NCBI RefSeq assembly: GCF_019703515.2
Contig: NC_059362.1
Span: 23,062,826 to 23,126,825, forward strand
DNA length: 64,000 nucleotides
Origin: Myxocyprinus asiaticus
Taxonomy: Eukaryota > Chordata > Actinopteri > Cypriniformes > Catostomidae
Reading direction: 5' to 3'
This document shows positions 1 to 13,278 of the stretch, piece by piece (position 1 is the first letter of the stretch; each line of letters starts with the position of its first letter). The translations under genes and the position numbers were made by a program. The notes beneath the pieces were generated by a model. The model saw only the letters and a program-made list of their open reading frames with translations, was not told the DNA's origin and did no database searches.

Positions 1-423
1 TGCCAAGTGTGAGTACACCCTAAATCACTTAAAACTGTCATATTTTGCTCATGGATGTCATTATAACATGCACACAGTCAATTTTTCATAGTGTTGGCAA
101 CAGATACAACAGATTCTAAAGTTAATTTCTTACTATCTGCAAGTGTTGAAGCTCATAGTTCCTTCTCTCCTCTTTTCACTCATCACTGTTGTTGAGCATG
201 TTATTAGAGATACAGTGAAAGATGGAGAGAGGACAGAGGTCAAAAAAGGGTGGGGATATCTTTTCTCTCACTTTCACAAAGATATTTGTTTTTATATCAT
301 AGGGGAGAATTTGTATTGACTTCTATTGTTTTTATACAAAACTAATATTTTCTATTCCCTACCCCTAAACCTCACACTCACACAAACGTTTTTACATTTT
401 CATTAAGACATTTAGTATGTTTA
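1..423. other. Intergenic, no feature recognised
   Basis: AT-rich sequence downstream of rasl11b. I see no splice-flanked exon, RNA gene or terminal repeat here. Confidence 0.5.
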
Positions 424-1002
424 TTAAAGGAATATGAGTTCAATGCAAATTTAGCTCAATCAGCAGCATTTGTGGCATAATGTTGATTTCCACAAAAAGA
501 CAATTTCAACTCATCCCTGCTTTTCTTAAAAAAAAAATAAATAAAAAAAGAAAAAGTGGGGCATTTACAATGGAAGTGAATGGGGGCCATTTTGGAGGGT
601 TAAAAGGCAGAAATGTGAAGCTTAAAGTTTGATAAAATACTTGCATTAATTCTTCTGTTAGAACTTGTAAATTATTTGAGCTCTAAAGTTGTTTAAATAA
701 CCGCTGATTTGGGGTTTTATGGTTTACAGCATTCTAAAATTGATTACAATCGTACACAGAAAATGTTGTGATTTCATCACACTAAAACCATATTACCACT
801 CGTATTGTTTGTCTTGTGGCTATACTTTTAAAACAGTGAGTATTTTAACATTTACAGATTGGCCCCATCCACTTTCATTATAAATGTCTCACTGAACCCA
901 GATTTTTGCTTTTTTTATAGAAAATATTTTTGTTGTACTCAATTTTGCCACAAATGCTGTTGATTGATCTTAACTTGTATTGAACCTGGAATATTCCTTT
1001 AA
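424..1002. repeat. Palindromic MITE-like repeat, family P1, copy 1
   Basis: Both ends carry the same inverted terminus: TTAAAGGAATAT at the left and ATATTCCTTTAA at the right. The arms contain the family signatures 'agcatttgtggcataatg' and 'tacaatggaagtgaatgggg', with their reverse complements in the other half. Three more copies occur in the window (26460, 29231, 39022). No coding capacity, so it is non-autonomous. The TTAA at the edges could be the target duplication of a piggyBac-like transposase, which is inference. Confidence 0.75.
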
Positions 1003-1096
1003 GCTGTTTTCCTTGCACGGACTGTTGGCTGGTTCCTACAATGTTGGGTATTTCAGTGTAGACAAACTTTCTCCTCCCTGTAAATGGGAATAAATG

Positions 1097-1123
1097 AAAA
1101 AAAAAAAAAAAAAAAAAAAAAAA
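1097..1123 (+). repeat. Poly(A) tract
   Basis: Uninterrupted run of about 27 A. The surrounding 1003-1260 is otherwise featureless AT-rich spacer. Confidence 0.8.
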
Positions 1124-1282
1124 TTTAAACTAAATGAAAGTTTACATGGTGTGTCCAATTGTAGGTCAACTTACAAGATTAAAACTCAATGACATGTGCA
1201 TACTGGTGTTTTGGTTGGATTCATGATACTTAAATTCAGAACCAATAAAATACTTTTTTTTTTTTTTTTTTTTTTAAATATC

Positions 1283-1288
1283 TTTATT
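1283..1288 (-). terminator. rasl11b: Putative rasl11b polyadenylation signal
   Basis: AATAAA on the minus strand about 0.8 kb past the rasl11b stop codon, the first canonical hexamer of suitable orientation I noticed. On the transcript strand a genomic A-tract (1254-1275 as T on plus) follows within 10 bases. The 3' UTR would be 1265-2106. Confidence 0.55.
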
Positions 1289-2106
1289 TCCAATCACAAA
1301 ATGAACAATTAAATAAATAACTCTGAGCTTCAGCCCCTTGGCATTTTTTAAAGTGCATTTACCAAAAAAAAAAAAAATTATATTCCACTGTAGAAGTGAC
1401 ACAAAGCACAGTTTTACACAAAACCAGGAGAAACATTGTGGCCTTGTACACAAGAATAGGACTGTAGACAGAGTGAGAGATAACACACTTTTTGCTTTGC
1501 TTGAGTGCCTTGTCCTTTAACAATGCCTGCATTCAGACGGTCTCTGCAGTGAGAGTTGAAAACCTTGACCACAAGAAAAAATAATCACCCTCCCTTGCCT
1601 TTCAAAAAACCAATTCTTAAAATAGTCAGTTATGTGGCCTTCAAGATATTTGCTGCCATGAGAACATGTCTAAAAGTTCACAGGTAAGGCAGTGTGTATG
1701 TGTATGAATGCACGTTTCATTCAGTTTCGTTCGGTCTTTGCACTGTCCCTCAAGGAGCCAAGACCACATCTCTCCCAGGCTTCTGCGGTGTCCACATGGA
1801 TCTAAGTGACAGCATCAAGTGTCCACTAGCACTGGAATGGTCAAGTGGAAATTTAAGAGTTCAGCAGCCCTCAACATATTTTTTCAGCAACCATAATACA
1901 ATCAGAGGTCAAGGGTTTAAGGGCCTCTGTTTGTAACTGGTCTGCCGATTAACAACGAAACTCATGAACTTCAAAAGGAGCGAGACCTATACATTCAGAA
2001 TCACTGCTCCTGAGATCTTCTACCTCTTAAGAGCTTCCTCTCTCAATCCCATAATTTTTCCAGCTGATTCTCCAGCTGTTTTCAGGCCACCACCTCCCTC
2101 ATGCCT

Positions 2107-4668
2107 TCACACGGACGTGACAGTCCGGACCTTGGCAGAGAGCACCTGTTTGAAGCGCCTCTTCAGGTCCTGCATATTGGGGGATTTGGGCCGGGGAATA
2201 AGGGGTGATCTTTTCTTCTCTGTCCCAGATGAAGATGCATTGATGGGTGTTTGAGACTGCATGGATGGAGGATGCAGCTTGGCCAAATCCATGCACAATC
2301 TGTGGAAGGCACCATGAACCTGGTTATAGTCCTCACTAGCAGACACCTCATAAAAGGAGCAGCCAAACGCTGAGGCCAACAGTGGACCTTCTTGAGCATC
2401 CACCCGCCTCACATGGAGGAGGTCAGCTTTATTGGCTACCAGGATTATCGGCAAAGTGGTGGACCTATCGACATGGGTGTGGCTAACAAGCTGGTGGAGC
2501 TGACGAATGAGGTCAAAGCTTCGGCAGTCTGTCACAGAATAGACCATAACTACAGCGTCTGCCCATTGGATGGAGCGAGCCAAATGGTCGGTGCAACTCA
2601 ATCCATTACCATTCATCTGAAAAAAAATAATATAAATAGAAATACAATGGAATTAGCCTTTTGACAAACATTGAATTTCTGTAGAAAGTTCTAATTTTTT
2701 TTTAAATATGGTCCATATAGCATCACATATTCCCTCAGTTACGCAACACGTCTGATTAGTCTATAAGTTCTCAAAAGTAAAATACAGACTAAAATAAAAT
2801 AAAAAAAGCGGGAGAATGCAGCTGTGACAATTTGTAGGTGAACCCGGAAGGCTAATTCACCATAGGTTTCCTCTGGATTTTCCTATGGGTTTTTCCAACT
2901 TCGGTCAGCGGGTTTAGGGCTATGAATAAGCACTTCAGAACAGCAGACCAACCCTTCTAAATTATACTCCCGCTTTCATAATTAGAGAATGGGTTTTAAT
3001 TCTATTACAGGCGACGTCTCTCAAAATGTCTTTAGTCAGAGGTTTTACTGCCAAGTTTGGCATGCAAGGCTCATTTACTAAATCAGGAAGTCAACCAAAA
3101 CAGTAGAATGGCTTTTTTTACTCCTCCAAACTGGGATGAAAGACCCAAAACCCAACTGAAGTCCAAAAACCAGGTAGAGAATTTGCCATGCGTTCCCTCT
3201 GGATTTTTCTATAGGGTTTTTCAACTTAGGAGTAAAATAAAGTTAATGGTAAACATTACTTGACAATACGTGAAATGTAATTTATGTTGCAGAAGAAAAA
3301 CAGTCATACCTCAAATGTGAATTCTGACGCCGCTGTGTTTGTGTGTGTGTGTGTGTTTTTAATGCAATTCAATACGGCTTCAAAATTCACATCTGGGGTA
3401 TGACTGTGTGTAATTTATACTATAGAACAAAACACTCACGTATTGTCAAGTAATGTTTACCATTAACCTCATTTTACTCCTAAGTTGAAAAAACCCATAG
3501 GAAAATCCAGAGGGAACGCATGGTGAATTCTCTACTGGGTTTTGGGTCTTTCATCCCAGTCTGGAGGGGAAAAAAGCCATTCTACTGTTTTGGTTGACTT
3601 CCTGATTTAGTAAATGAGCCTTGCATGCCAAACTTGGCACTAAAACCTCTGACTAAAGACATTTTGAGAGACGTCGCCTGTAATTGAATTAAAACCCATT
3701 CTCTAATTTTGAAAGCCGGAGGATAATTTAGAAGGGTTGGTCTACTGTTACTGTTCTGAGGTGCTTATTCATAGCCCTAAACCCGCTGACCTATGCTGAA
3801 GCAGCAAAACGCCCTAACCACTGCTCCAAAATATCCCACAGAGCTTCCCTCAACAGGCTGCCCCCACACAGAAGTGTACCAAAAGGCTTCCCACTGGCAA
3901 ATTAACCCAGAGTTAAACAAACCCGGAGAACGCAAAAGGCGAAGGTATGAAAAAAACAGCGCGGGAAAGATGCGGATAATTTAAGGTGGGCGCTTTTTTT
4001 TTTCTTTCTTTTTTTTTTTGCCTGACGCGCAATCGCGCGACATGCGGCGCAACAGTCAAATTCGTCCGTCTCCCGCATGTTAACGTGAGCAACAATTGAA
4101 AAAGAAAAAAACAGCACTGACGGACGTAAAACGTGGCATAAAATCCTAAAAGAAGGACAGTTTCTGTAACGAGCACACTTACTTGAACTCCAGGTGTGTC
4201 TTGAACTTGAATGGCCACTTGTTCGCCGTCTATCTGTACCTCTCTGGAGTACAGGTTGCCTGCAATGTAGCAATGCAGACTTTTAATATTTTGACACCAC
4301 CGCTACAGGCAGTGTTTTGTATTCAGAGTCAAGACAAGGCTTACTCAATATCAGATGGAAATAAACTCACCAACGTTTCTCTCGTAGTCGCCGATGAATC
4401 GTTTTGTGAGGAAACGAACCACTAGCGCTGTACAAAAGAAAGAAAGAAATTTGCATTATTACCTAGGATAAATATGGATCGTTAAATTAAGTTATTATAA
4501 GTTATATGGGTGCCAATAAGCTTTACAGGTGCTGTAAAATTAGTTGACAAACGCACCGGTTTTCCCAACCCCACTGCCTCCGATCACGGCGATCTTTATC
4601 ACCCGGTTGGACGGGCATTCCGCGCTTGGGTACTCCGCAATGGTTGACATGTTCTGGATCAGACGCAT
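2107..4668 (-). CDS. rasl11b: RAS-like family 11 member B, small GTPase (4 coding exons)
   Basis: Atypical small GTPase of the RASL11 subfamily, expected to bind and hydrolyse GTP in the cytosol or nucleus. Coding exons on the minus strand are 4668-4557, 4427-4371, 4259-4183 and 2616-2107, all with GT donors and AG acceptors, joining in frame to 251 residues (family size about 240-250). The P-loop GGSGVGKT is at residues 30-37 and ends at the first splice site. The G3 motif DTPG is at 77-80 (Pro where Ras has Ala), G4 NKAD at 144-147 and the G5 SAS motif at 174-176. The C-terminus ([22 protein letters not shown]) is the RASL11 signature and has no CAAX box, so prenyl anchoring is not expected. 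The start is the first ATG after the promoter and gives the family N-terminus MRLIQNM. The last intron (2617-4182) carries a foldback element. No disruption is seen. Confidence 0.96.
2903..3791. mobile_element. Foldback (long inverted repeat) element in rasl11b intron 3
   Basis: Two arms of roughly 400 bp are near-perfect reverse complements. They start GGTCAGCGGGTTTAGGGC and end GCCCTAAACCCGCTGACC, with a short loop containing a (TG)n run near 3340-3356. A block inside the arms (at 3180-3230 and 3481-3530) also recurs just outside the left end at 2852-2900, so the element or its insertion site is compound. No ORF with transposase features, so it is non-autonomous. Superfamily not assigned. 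Confidence 0.8.
3792..4182 (-). other. Remainder of rasl11b intron 3
   Basis: Between the foldback element and the exon 3 donor. T/A-rich runs near 3998-4019, nothing else recognised. Confidence 0.5.
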
Positions 4669-4844
4669 TTTGGCAAAGAAAGTTTACTATCCAGACTATA
4701 ATGAAATATCCAAAGACACTGTAGAAACAATGTCAAAGACGACGTCAGCCAACGACTTACAAGTAGACCTTGTCTTTCGCTGACGATAAAGTCGGTAAAT
4801 ATTCCAAAACTCCTTCTAACTCACCAAACCAGGACTGTTCCGTG

Positions 4845-4961
4845 GTTTGCTGAACAAAGACTGATGCTGGGGTGTATTTATACTGCCACAGAAGCGCTCG
4901 ACTCTGATTGGCTACTGCAGACAACGGGCACATTCCCTGGCCCCGCCCATTACTTCACGTG
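4845..4961 (-). promoter_or_regulatory. rasl11b: rasl11b core promoter (E-box, GC box, CCAAT, TATA)
   Basis: On the minus strand, in transcription order: E-box CACGTG (4956-4961), GC box (4941-4948), CCAAT (4907-4911) and TATAAATA (4875-4882). These spacings are classical, and initiation is expected near 4845-4850, about 180 bases before the start codon. The elements are read directly; their use in vivo is inferred. Confidence 0.75.
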
Positions 4962-5397
4962 GATCTGCGAGCTGTGCTTCACAAACGAAGAAAGAGAAGA
5001 GAGAGAGACAGGTGGTTCCAAGCGAACAAACGGACAAAACATCCTTTCCTCTGCAAAAGCTGCCTTAAAAGTGGCAGAGGAAGAAAACGGTATGTTGTTG
5101 TGTTACCAAAGGACGCGTCTTGCCGGGAGAAATTAAACATGGAGGCTTTGAAATTAGCTTTTGAGGATAACGGTGTGATTTCTGATCAAGAGAATATCGC
5201 ACAGGAGTAATTGAGTGACTTCAAACGCTTGTAATGAGAATGTCATCTAGACCCAATGGTCTATAAGCGCTTAAAGTGACATTTGCAAAGTGTTTGTTTG
5301 GTTTTTTTTTTTTTTTTTTTTTGTTCTTTACCCCATGCAAATTAGCTATTGATCAGCATCCCAATAGACTTGCATCAGGACCTGTAAATAAATTAAT

Positions 5398-5400
<3 letters not shown>

Positions 5401-5456
<56 letters not shown>
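5401..5456. repeat. (CT)n microsatellite
   Basis: Perfect CT dinucleotide run of about 56 bp. Confidence 0.95.
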
Positions 5457-5462
<6 letters not shown>

Positions 5463-5933
5463 ATTTTCAATTTTAGTACAAGTACTTTATTGGCATGATT
5501 GTGTTTACATACAATATTGCCAAAGCATTAACACACAAAACAGATAATGACAAGACAAATAATAATAATAAAACAGTAACAAATAACAATAAAAATATAA
5601 TTAAAATAAGGTGCCAGGTAATGAATAAAATAAAATAAAAACTATAAAAACAATATACACTATACAATATAAAATAAAAAAAAAAGCATATAACCAGACA
5701 TTATGAACATAAGAAAATAAAAATACTGTGACTGAAGTACATTAAGGTAGTGATTGGTTTCTGAGGGTGTGCAGCTCAAAAATGAATTTTGCTGCAACTG
5801 ATGCATGATTGTCCTCCCCCAGTAACACCTGCATTTGATCTGTTTCTGCTGAACTGGAAAACTGTGGCATGAGGTTTGAGAGTTTGTCAAAGTATTTCTT
5901 TCTCACCTCTGTAAATTTCTCACAGTGAAGGAG

Positions 5934-5935
<2 letters not shown>
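5457..5935 (-). mobile_element. 3' end of a non-LTR retrotransposon (LINE) with reverse-transcriptase C-terminal remnant
   Basis: The minus strand between 5935 and 5742 encodes a peptide with LLHCEKFTEVRKKYFDKL and FELHTLRN, the pattern at the C-terminal end of teleost LINE polyproteins. The remainder toward 5457 is an AT-rich 3' UTR with the 'tactttattggcatgattg' motif often found at such ends. Only the last part of the element is present. It is bounded on both sides by CT tracts. Confidence 0.7.

Positions 5936-6009
<74 letters not shown>
5936..6009. repeat. (CT)n microsatellite
   Basis: Perfect CT run of about 73 bp directly abutting the LINE remnant. On the minus strand it opens a Glu-Arg frame into the remnant, which is incidental. 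Confidence 0.95.
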
Positions 6010-6010
<1 letters not shown>

Positions 6011-6150
6011 GATTTTCCGATTCAAGTAACTTTATTGTCATGGTACAAACACACTGCATTGCTAAAGTTTCAGTAATATTATTAATACATAAATACGCAA
6101 TTAAAAAAATACCATTCTATTTTTATTATATATTAATTATAAAAGTTATT
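6010..6150 (-). mobile_element. Second LINE 3'-tail-like fragment
   Basis: 'gattcaagtaactttattg' followed by 'cactgcattgctaaag' parallels the tail at 5470-5530. Probably a second 3' terminus of the same kind, or a duplication across the CT tract. Confidence 0.45.
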
Positions 6151-6282
6151 TTAACCTTTATGTTGTGTTCCGGTCATTTTGACCCGAACAACTTTTTATT
6201 TTATTTTTTTATTTTTATTTTTACGAATTTTCTTCTTACTTAATCCAACTGGAATAAAATTGACTTTGTTCACATATGGTAT

Positions 6283-6288
<6 letters not shown>

Positions 6289-6333
<45 letters not shown>
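6289..6333. repeat. (CA)n microsatellite
   Basis: Perfect CA run inside piggyBac copy A. Confidence 0.95.
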
Positions 6334-6335
<2 letters not shown>

Positions 6336-6507
6336 TGGACCATTTTCTTCACATTTTATTGGTTTTATTTCACTTTGTTGTGTTCCTGGTCATGAATGGA
6401 TGACTACAAAATACAGAAATATTAAGTGTTCAGCAGCATCCCAATCCTTTAGATGAGCACATATGTGGATGTGTGTTTGCACATACAAAGTCCTCGAACA
6501 TGTGCAT

Positions 6508-6508
<1 letters not shown>

Positions 6509-6547
<39 letters not shown>
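6509..6547. repeat. (CA)n microsatellite
   Basis: Perfect CA run inside piggyBac copy A. Confidence 0.95.
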
Positions 6548-6553
<6 letters not shown>

Positions 6554-7117
6554 ATGTGTTTAGCGCTCTTTAGTGCATCGTCTTTCCATGAACACTCTTT
6601 GAGGAATATTTCAAGATGTACTTATTATGTTTTGTTTGGGCTTGTTTGAATCAGGATAGTTTGCTGTAAGTTACGATATGTCATTGTCTATGTTATATGT
6701 ATGTATCAGGTAGTAATAAGGAAAAACATGACCAAAGGTGACACTCCTGTTTATTATATTTATGCATGCCAGTGGGAATTTCATACACTAATACTCACTC
6801 TAGTTTGGCCTTCAAGTGAAATAATTTTGCTCATTGCATTTTACTAATTGAGACCTTTCCAACGATATGTAGCACATGACATCTCATCATTTTTATGTTT
6901 TACCAACTGAATATAATTTTTGTGATAACAAATTTCAAAATTATGAGAACAAAACAGTTCTAATTTCTCAGCAAATTAAAATAATTATTTAAGAATTGGA
7001 AGGATCAGCTATATACATTGTAAAGTCCAGATTCTAAGCTTTAAATTTTAAATTATTTAGGAAGTGCCCCCCACTAGCATGGTATAAGCTCAGTTCATTG
7101 AATCCTTCTACCAATAA

Positions 7118-8435
<1,318 letters not shown>

Positions 8436-8521
<86 letters not shown>
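8436..8521. repeat. Compound (TG)n-(TA)n microsatellite
   Basis: TG run to 8451, then TA to 8521: the other half of the tract split by the Tc1-like insertion. Long TA/Tyr-Ile frames here are not genes. Confidence 0.95.
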
Positions 8522-8523
<2 letters not shown>

Positions 8524-8778
8524 GTATATACTGTATATTTATACTGTACACACACACACACATATATATGTGTTTGTGTGTGTGTGTTCAAAAAGCAGTA
8601 CAAAACCATAATTACTAAAAAATAATTTGACAAAAAGATCTAATGCAATATCTTGGGATATTATATGCAATATGAGAGATTTAATAACAATCTTAGTTGG
8701 CCGGTCATTTTTGACCAGAAACACAAAAGGTGTTAGCACAAAACAAACACAACACAAGGGTTAAATAATATCAATAAT

Positions 8779-9406
8779 CAGGGCTGGGAGGGTTACTTTT
8801 TAAATGTATTCCACTACAGATTACAGAATACATGCTGTAAAATGTAATTTGTAACGTATTCCGTTAGATTACTCAAGGTCAGTAATGTATTCTAAATACT
8901 TTGGATTACTTCTTCAGCACTGGTAGATTTTTTCACTTGTTTTGACTATAAAAACTCAGTAAGACAAAATAGACATGTTAAAAACCTAAATATCTTATGC
9001 AGTGTTGTCTCTAAAACAAGATTAATCAAATTTATCTTGTTTTAAGGATTTTTTTATATTTTTACAGGACACCAATACAAAAATTATTGTCAAGAATATG
9101 ATTTTTGACCTAATATCAAACATCTTACTAGAAAAAAGGAAATTATGATCCAACGTGAATTTTCTTGATAAAAAAATATGATCGCATCATTTATATGAGT
9201 AAATGTTTTCCATCTGAAAGGACTAAATATTAAATGACACAAATGACAATAAAATGCAAAGTAATCTCTTCAGTAATCAAAATACTTTTTGAATGTATTC
9301 TAATTACCAATGATTTAAATTGTAACTGTAGTGGAATACAGTTACTTATATTTTGTATTTTAAATACATAATCCCGTTACATGTATTCCGTTACTCCCCA
9401 ACCCTG
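8779..9406. mobile_element. hAT non-autonomous element (628 bp)
   Basis: Terminal inverted repeats CAGGGCTGGGAGGGTTAC and GTTACTCCCCAACCCTG, flanked by a perfect 8-bp duplication TCAATAAT (8771-8778 and 9407-9414). The subterminal regions contain repeated 'attactt/aagtaat' motifs. No ORF. It lies 15 bp from the end of piggyBac copy A. Confidence 0.92.
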
Positions 9407-9729
9407 TCAATAATAAAATAAGAGTACAAATAATAAAGGTTTATGTTTATCTATTTAGTTACAAAAAAAATCTAGGTGTTTTCGCCTGTTGCAATGGATA
9501 TTTCTTTTATAATATCACATAAGAATGTACATGCATGATAGGTACATTGTGTATTATGTAATATTGTGCCTGTTATACAGTACTTTCAGTATGTGTGTTT
9601 TTCCCTTAATCTCTGTATTCTTCAAAATGGCATGATTACCATAATAAAACACAGCACATTGTGGTAGCTCACTGTACATACAGTAGATTGGCCATTGTAG
9701 GGCTTTACCGGTTGTTTAGATCAGTGTTA

Positions 9730-10110
9730 CTATCAGAAATAATTAATAATTATTTCTGTAGTTATTAATTAATATTTAAATTAATTAATTGGATCTAACT
9801 CATTAAAACCTCGTATGGGGCTCCAGTAAATGTAGTGTGCTACATTTAGGAGCAAGTTTGGTTATTAACAATAATTAATACATTATCAAAGATAATTATT
9901 AATTATTAAAATCAATAGAACATTGATGAGAATCAATGTTAGCTTTTTAAAATCCTTTAAATCAACAATTATCAAAGATAATCGTTAATTGTTAACATCG
10001 ATGAAACATTAATTAAAATTAACACTAGCTTATTGATCATTCAAATTCAATCATCAAGGATAATTATCAATTATTAAAAATCAATAGAATATTAATAAGG
10101 ATTAACATTG
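9730..10110. repeat. AT-rich imperfect tandem repeat
   Basis: About three degenerate units, each with 'ataattattaattattaaaatcaat' or similar, then 'agaacattgatgag' and 'aatcaatgttagc' style blocks, starting near 9874, 9961 and 10045. It adjoins the LTR-like block that follows and may be its leader. Confidence 0.55.
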
Positions 10111-10124
10111 ACGGGGCACCACCC

Positions 10125-11408
10125 TGGAATTAGGGACTAATAACCAAATAGTAAAACAGTCTCAATATTAGATTGTTTTCTTAGGAAAATCGACATCCGA
10201 AGAATATCGATTTTCGGGAAAAAAAACAATGAATGAAGGTTTGAATCCGAGCACTGACATCCCGTCAGCATGACACAGGCGTATGCAAAACAAACCAAAA
10301 CACTTCTCTTTGTAATATAAACAAAGTTTATTTATGCAGTAATATCAATTAATAATTAATACAATGCAGTCAATAAACTTCCGATTTACAACTACAAACT
10401 AAACAATGATATGATTAGATATGGAAATAAAATAATCCTATAACACATAAGGTGTGTGTGTGTGTGTGTGTGTGTGGTTAGTACAAGAGAGAGTGAGAGA
10501 GAGATGATTAAGTGACAGCCCTAAAGCCGATTTCGCCATAGTGGGAGAGAAAGCAGCTGTCAGTTTATCACTCAGAGACGCGGTGGACAGCTCGTAAACA
10601 GTCCCGCATTATTTGACTCTTTAATGGATAAACTCAGTTGCTGTCTCACCCGCGATGATTTGGTTGGACCACAATACAGCAAAACAAATTCGTGATAATT
10701 AATACCCTGAGTATTAATAATGAGCGGACATGGTGGTCCATAAACTGTACAAGGAAAAAACCTTGAAACACAAGAATAACACACTATAATATTCTATCTC
10801 TGCCCAGACGTAAACCTCTTACTTGAATCGCATGAGGACACAGGTAGAATGTGTTTTCCTCCGTCCTTTAACTCTGACCCGGTTCCTTGAGGCTCGGGTG
10901 ATGACGGGAGGCCGTTTCCTCACTCTGTCGGCGGGCGGTACGGCTGTTGATTCTCAGCGGGCTGGCGGAGAACTCAGAAATGTCGACTTGATTGAAGATG
11001 GAAGAGAAATCTTTAATCTCTTCACTTCTGTAGGCAAACGGATGAAGATGCGAATTGCTTGGCGGTCTCCTTCGGATCCGTTAGAGTGTTCGGTTGAACA
11101 CAGAGTAATCTCAACTCGTCCAGCGAGATGGAGATTGTATGGCCACAGTTTCAAGTCGGACGTTACTTCCTTGTGCCACGAGGTTGCACCTGAGAGCAGC
11201 AAAGAGCTACGTCTATATTCGGTGAACAAAGTCGCTGGAAGTGACTCATGAAACATTTCAGAGGTATTTCAACTCCTGATGATGTCATGTTTGAGGGACG
11301 TTCTGTTGTGTGCCTCATCCAATAGGAGTTGAGAGTTCGATCCTTTAGTGAGCAAGGCTTCATGGATTTGTAGTCTGTTTTGGACTCCCTTTGTTTGATT
11401 TTGGCACA
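10125..11408 (-). mobile_element. Candidate long LTR of an unclassified endogenous retroelement
   Basis: A 1.28-kb block with sharply different composition: CpG-rich at 10820-11250, AT-rich elsewhere. Read on the minus strand it could begin TGTGCCAAAATC and end CCTAATTCCA, followed after three bases by TGGTGCCCCGTC, which resembles a tRNA primer-binding site. A minus-strand AATAAA lies near 10330. No partner LTR, target duplication or gag/pol sequence is visible, so a solo or truncated LTR is inferred. A unique regulatory island is the main alternative. The 142-codon plus-strand frame at 10823-11251 matches nothing I know. Confidence 0.4.
10453..10476. repeat. (TG)n microsatellite
   Basis: Short perfect TG run followed by a GA-rich stretch. 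Confidence 0.85.
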
Positions 11409-13091
11409 ATTTTTATCAGTAAAATTTACGACTTAGAAGGTGGGGGCTTGAGTTAGGTTTTTACGACTGTATTAGGCCTGCCTTTGTCTTCTATCTGAAT
11501 ACATGAGGCCCAACACCATCACACAATAGTAAAAATGTTTGACATGCAATTTTAACCAGTGTTTACATGAAGCACAGTTATAAGACTCAGTGTCCAGCCA
11601 AAGGATTTGTTATTGCATTTATCTTGGGGAGTATTCTTTGTCTTCATCCAGTTCACCAAGAGACAGAGCAGAAGCATATCTTTCTTGTATATTTAGTACA
11701 GTGTGTTTAAGTGATGGTAAACATTATAAATAGAGGAACTGTAAAGTATATACTGTCAGTCTGTTGTTTATATGGCCAGCATGTATTGAAGTGCTTGGGC
11801 ATCACAGAGAAGTATTTAATCTTTGTGTGTGCCTGGTCTGTTTTGGTGTCTTCAGCATGTTCTGACTTGTCTTGGTCTATCAGTAGTAGAAGTAGGGGGA
11901 GTGTGAGAGTGTTTGTTATTAGGGGGATACTTATTGACATCTCTCAAAGACCACGTTGACCGTTGACCCCCAAAAACGTATACGTGCAACTACACCCATT
12001 CTGAGTATAATCATCCATACAGACTTGAAAACAGCAATTATAGTGAAATCATTAGACGTCATTTACAGCAATTAGTCATATGTAAAGTGCACAGGCCTGC
12101 TCATTCATGATGCTTTTGAGATAGCCCCTCTGTTAGCGGGAGGGCTGTGTGTTTGTGTGTGCCGTGCTCATGAAATTTAATGTCTGACTCCATGAGAATA
12201 ATTAAGACACTGTTTCTCCTCCTGAAGTCTCCCTGATGTTTGATCTTGCTGTGTGTGTGCGTACATGTTTTATGTCACTGTGCTGTAGTGTAACCATCTA
12301 TTTGAACACTTCAGCTGCATTCATAATGAATATTTTCTCTCCCCTCCTAAACCTCCTCGACTGTTTGTGTATGTATTATTAAAAGGGCAAGGCTATCTTA
12401 CTGTAAGTGTGCACCAATAACATCTTCCTAGGCCTGTTTTGTAACAGATAATTTTTGTCATTGGCCCCGAGTAACCCTCATGATTTCACCATTCTCTCTC
12501 TCTGTGTGTTTGTGTCACTTTCTCAAAACTCTCCTCGACCCCCCCCCCATCTGTTTTTCGTCCACACTCATGCGTTAGCCTGTGCAGGTATCCTGGCAGT
12601 GGGCCCTGTGTGATTATGAGCTGGTATGTATATATGATAAGAGGTATGATGACAGGAGGCCTTTGCTGAAATATGAAACTGATGGTGCTGATTCGTCAAC
12701 AGACAGGCCCTTGCAAGCAATGGGCCGTTAACACAGAGAAACACAAAAACACCTTACCAGCTCTGTTAACCACATCAGAGTCACTTAAATTAGTGTATGG
12801 TATGTGGTTTAATGGGTGTAGGGCATGAAAAGGAAACTGTTACAACTATGTGAGTGTGTGCCTGTGTGCATGGATACATTACTAAAATGACTGAAAGCAT
12901 CACTCCTGTCTTTGTCCATGCAAGAAAAACAGACTTTTTTGTCTTTTAACATTAAGCACTATATATTTTGGCCAAATAACCATGTTAATGCCATGGTACT
13001 TTTAGGTACTTTTTTTTGTTAGTGATGGAGCAGAAACAAACTTGTACATAAAATGTTCCTTGACACTGAATTGAATCCATTTTTAGCACTT
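11409..13091. other. Intergenic spacer with a possible conserved non-coding element
   Basis: No repeat termini or exons recognised. The stretch 12010-12240 has the homeodomain-site-rich, low-repeat look of a conserved enhancer (for example 'ctcatgaaatttaatgtctg'). That is a suspicion only. Confidence 0.35.
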
Positions 13092-13095
13092 TTAA

Positions 13096-13238
13096 CCCTT
13101 GTGTTGTGCTAACACCTTTTGTGTTCCCGGGCCAAAATGAGCGGCCCATTAAGGTTGTTATTAAATCTCTCGTATTGCATTAGATCTTTTTGTCAACTTC
13201 TATTTTAGTAATTATGACTAAAATCTTTTTTGAACATA

Positions 13239-13278
<40 letters not shown>

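Noticed and set aside
4908..5210. 100-codon plus-strand frame upstream of rasl11b
   Set aside because: Overlaps the rasl11b promoter elements, has no known domain, and no divergent gene is known there. A divergent transcript cannot be excluded.
10823..11251. 142-codon plus-strand frame in the CpG-rich block
   Set aside because: No recognisable family, in a candidate LTR, and a 100-codon antisense frame exists over the same bases, so GC content explains it.
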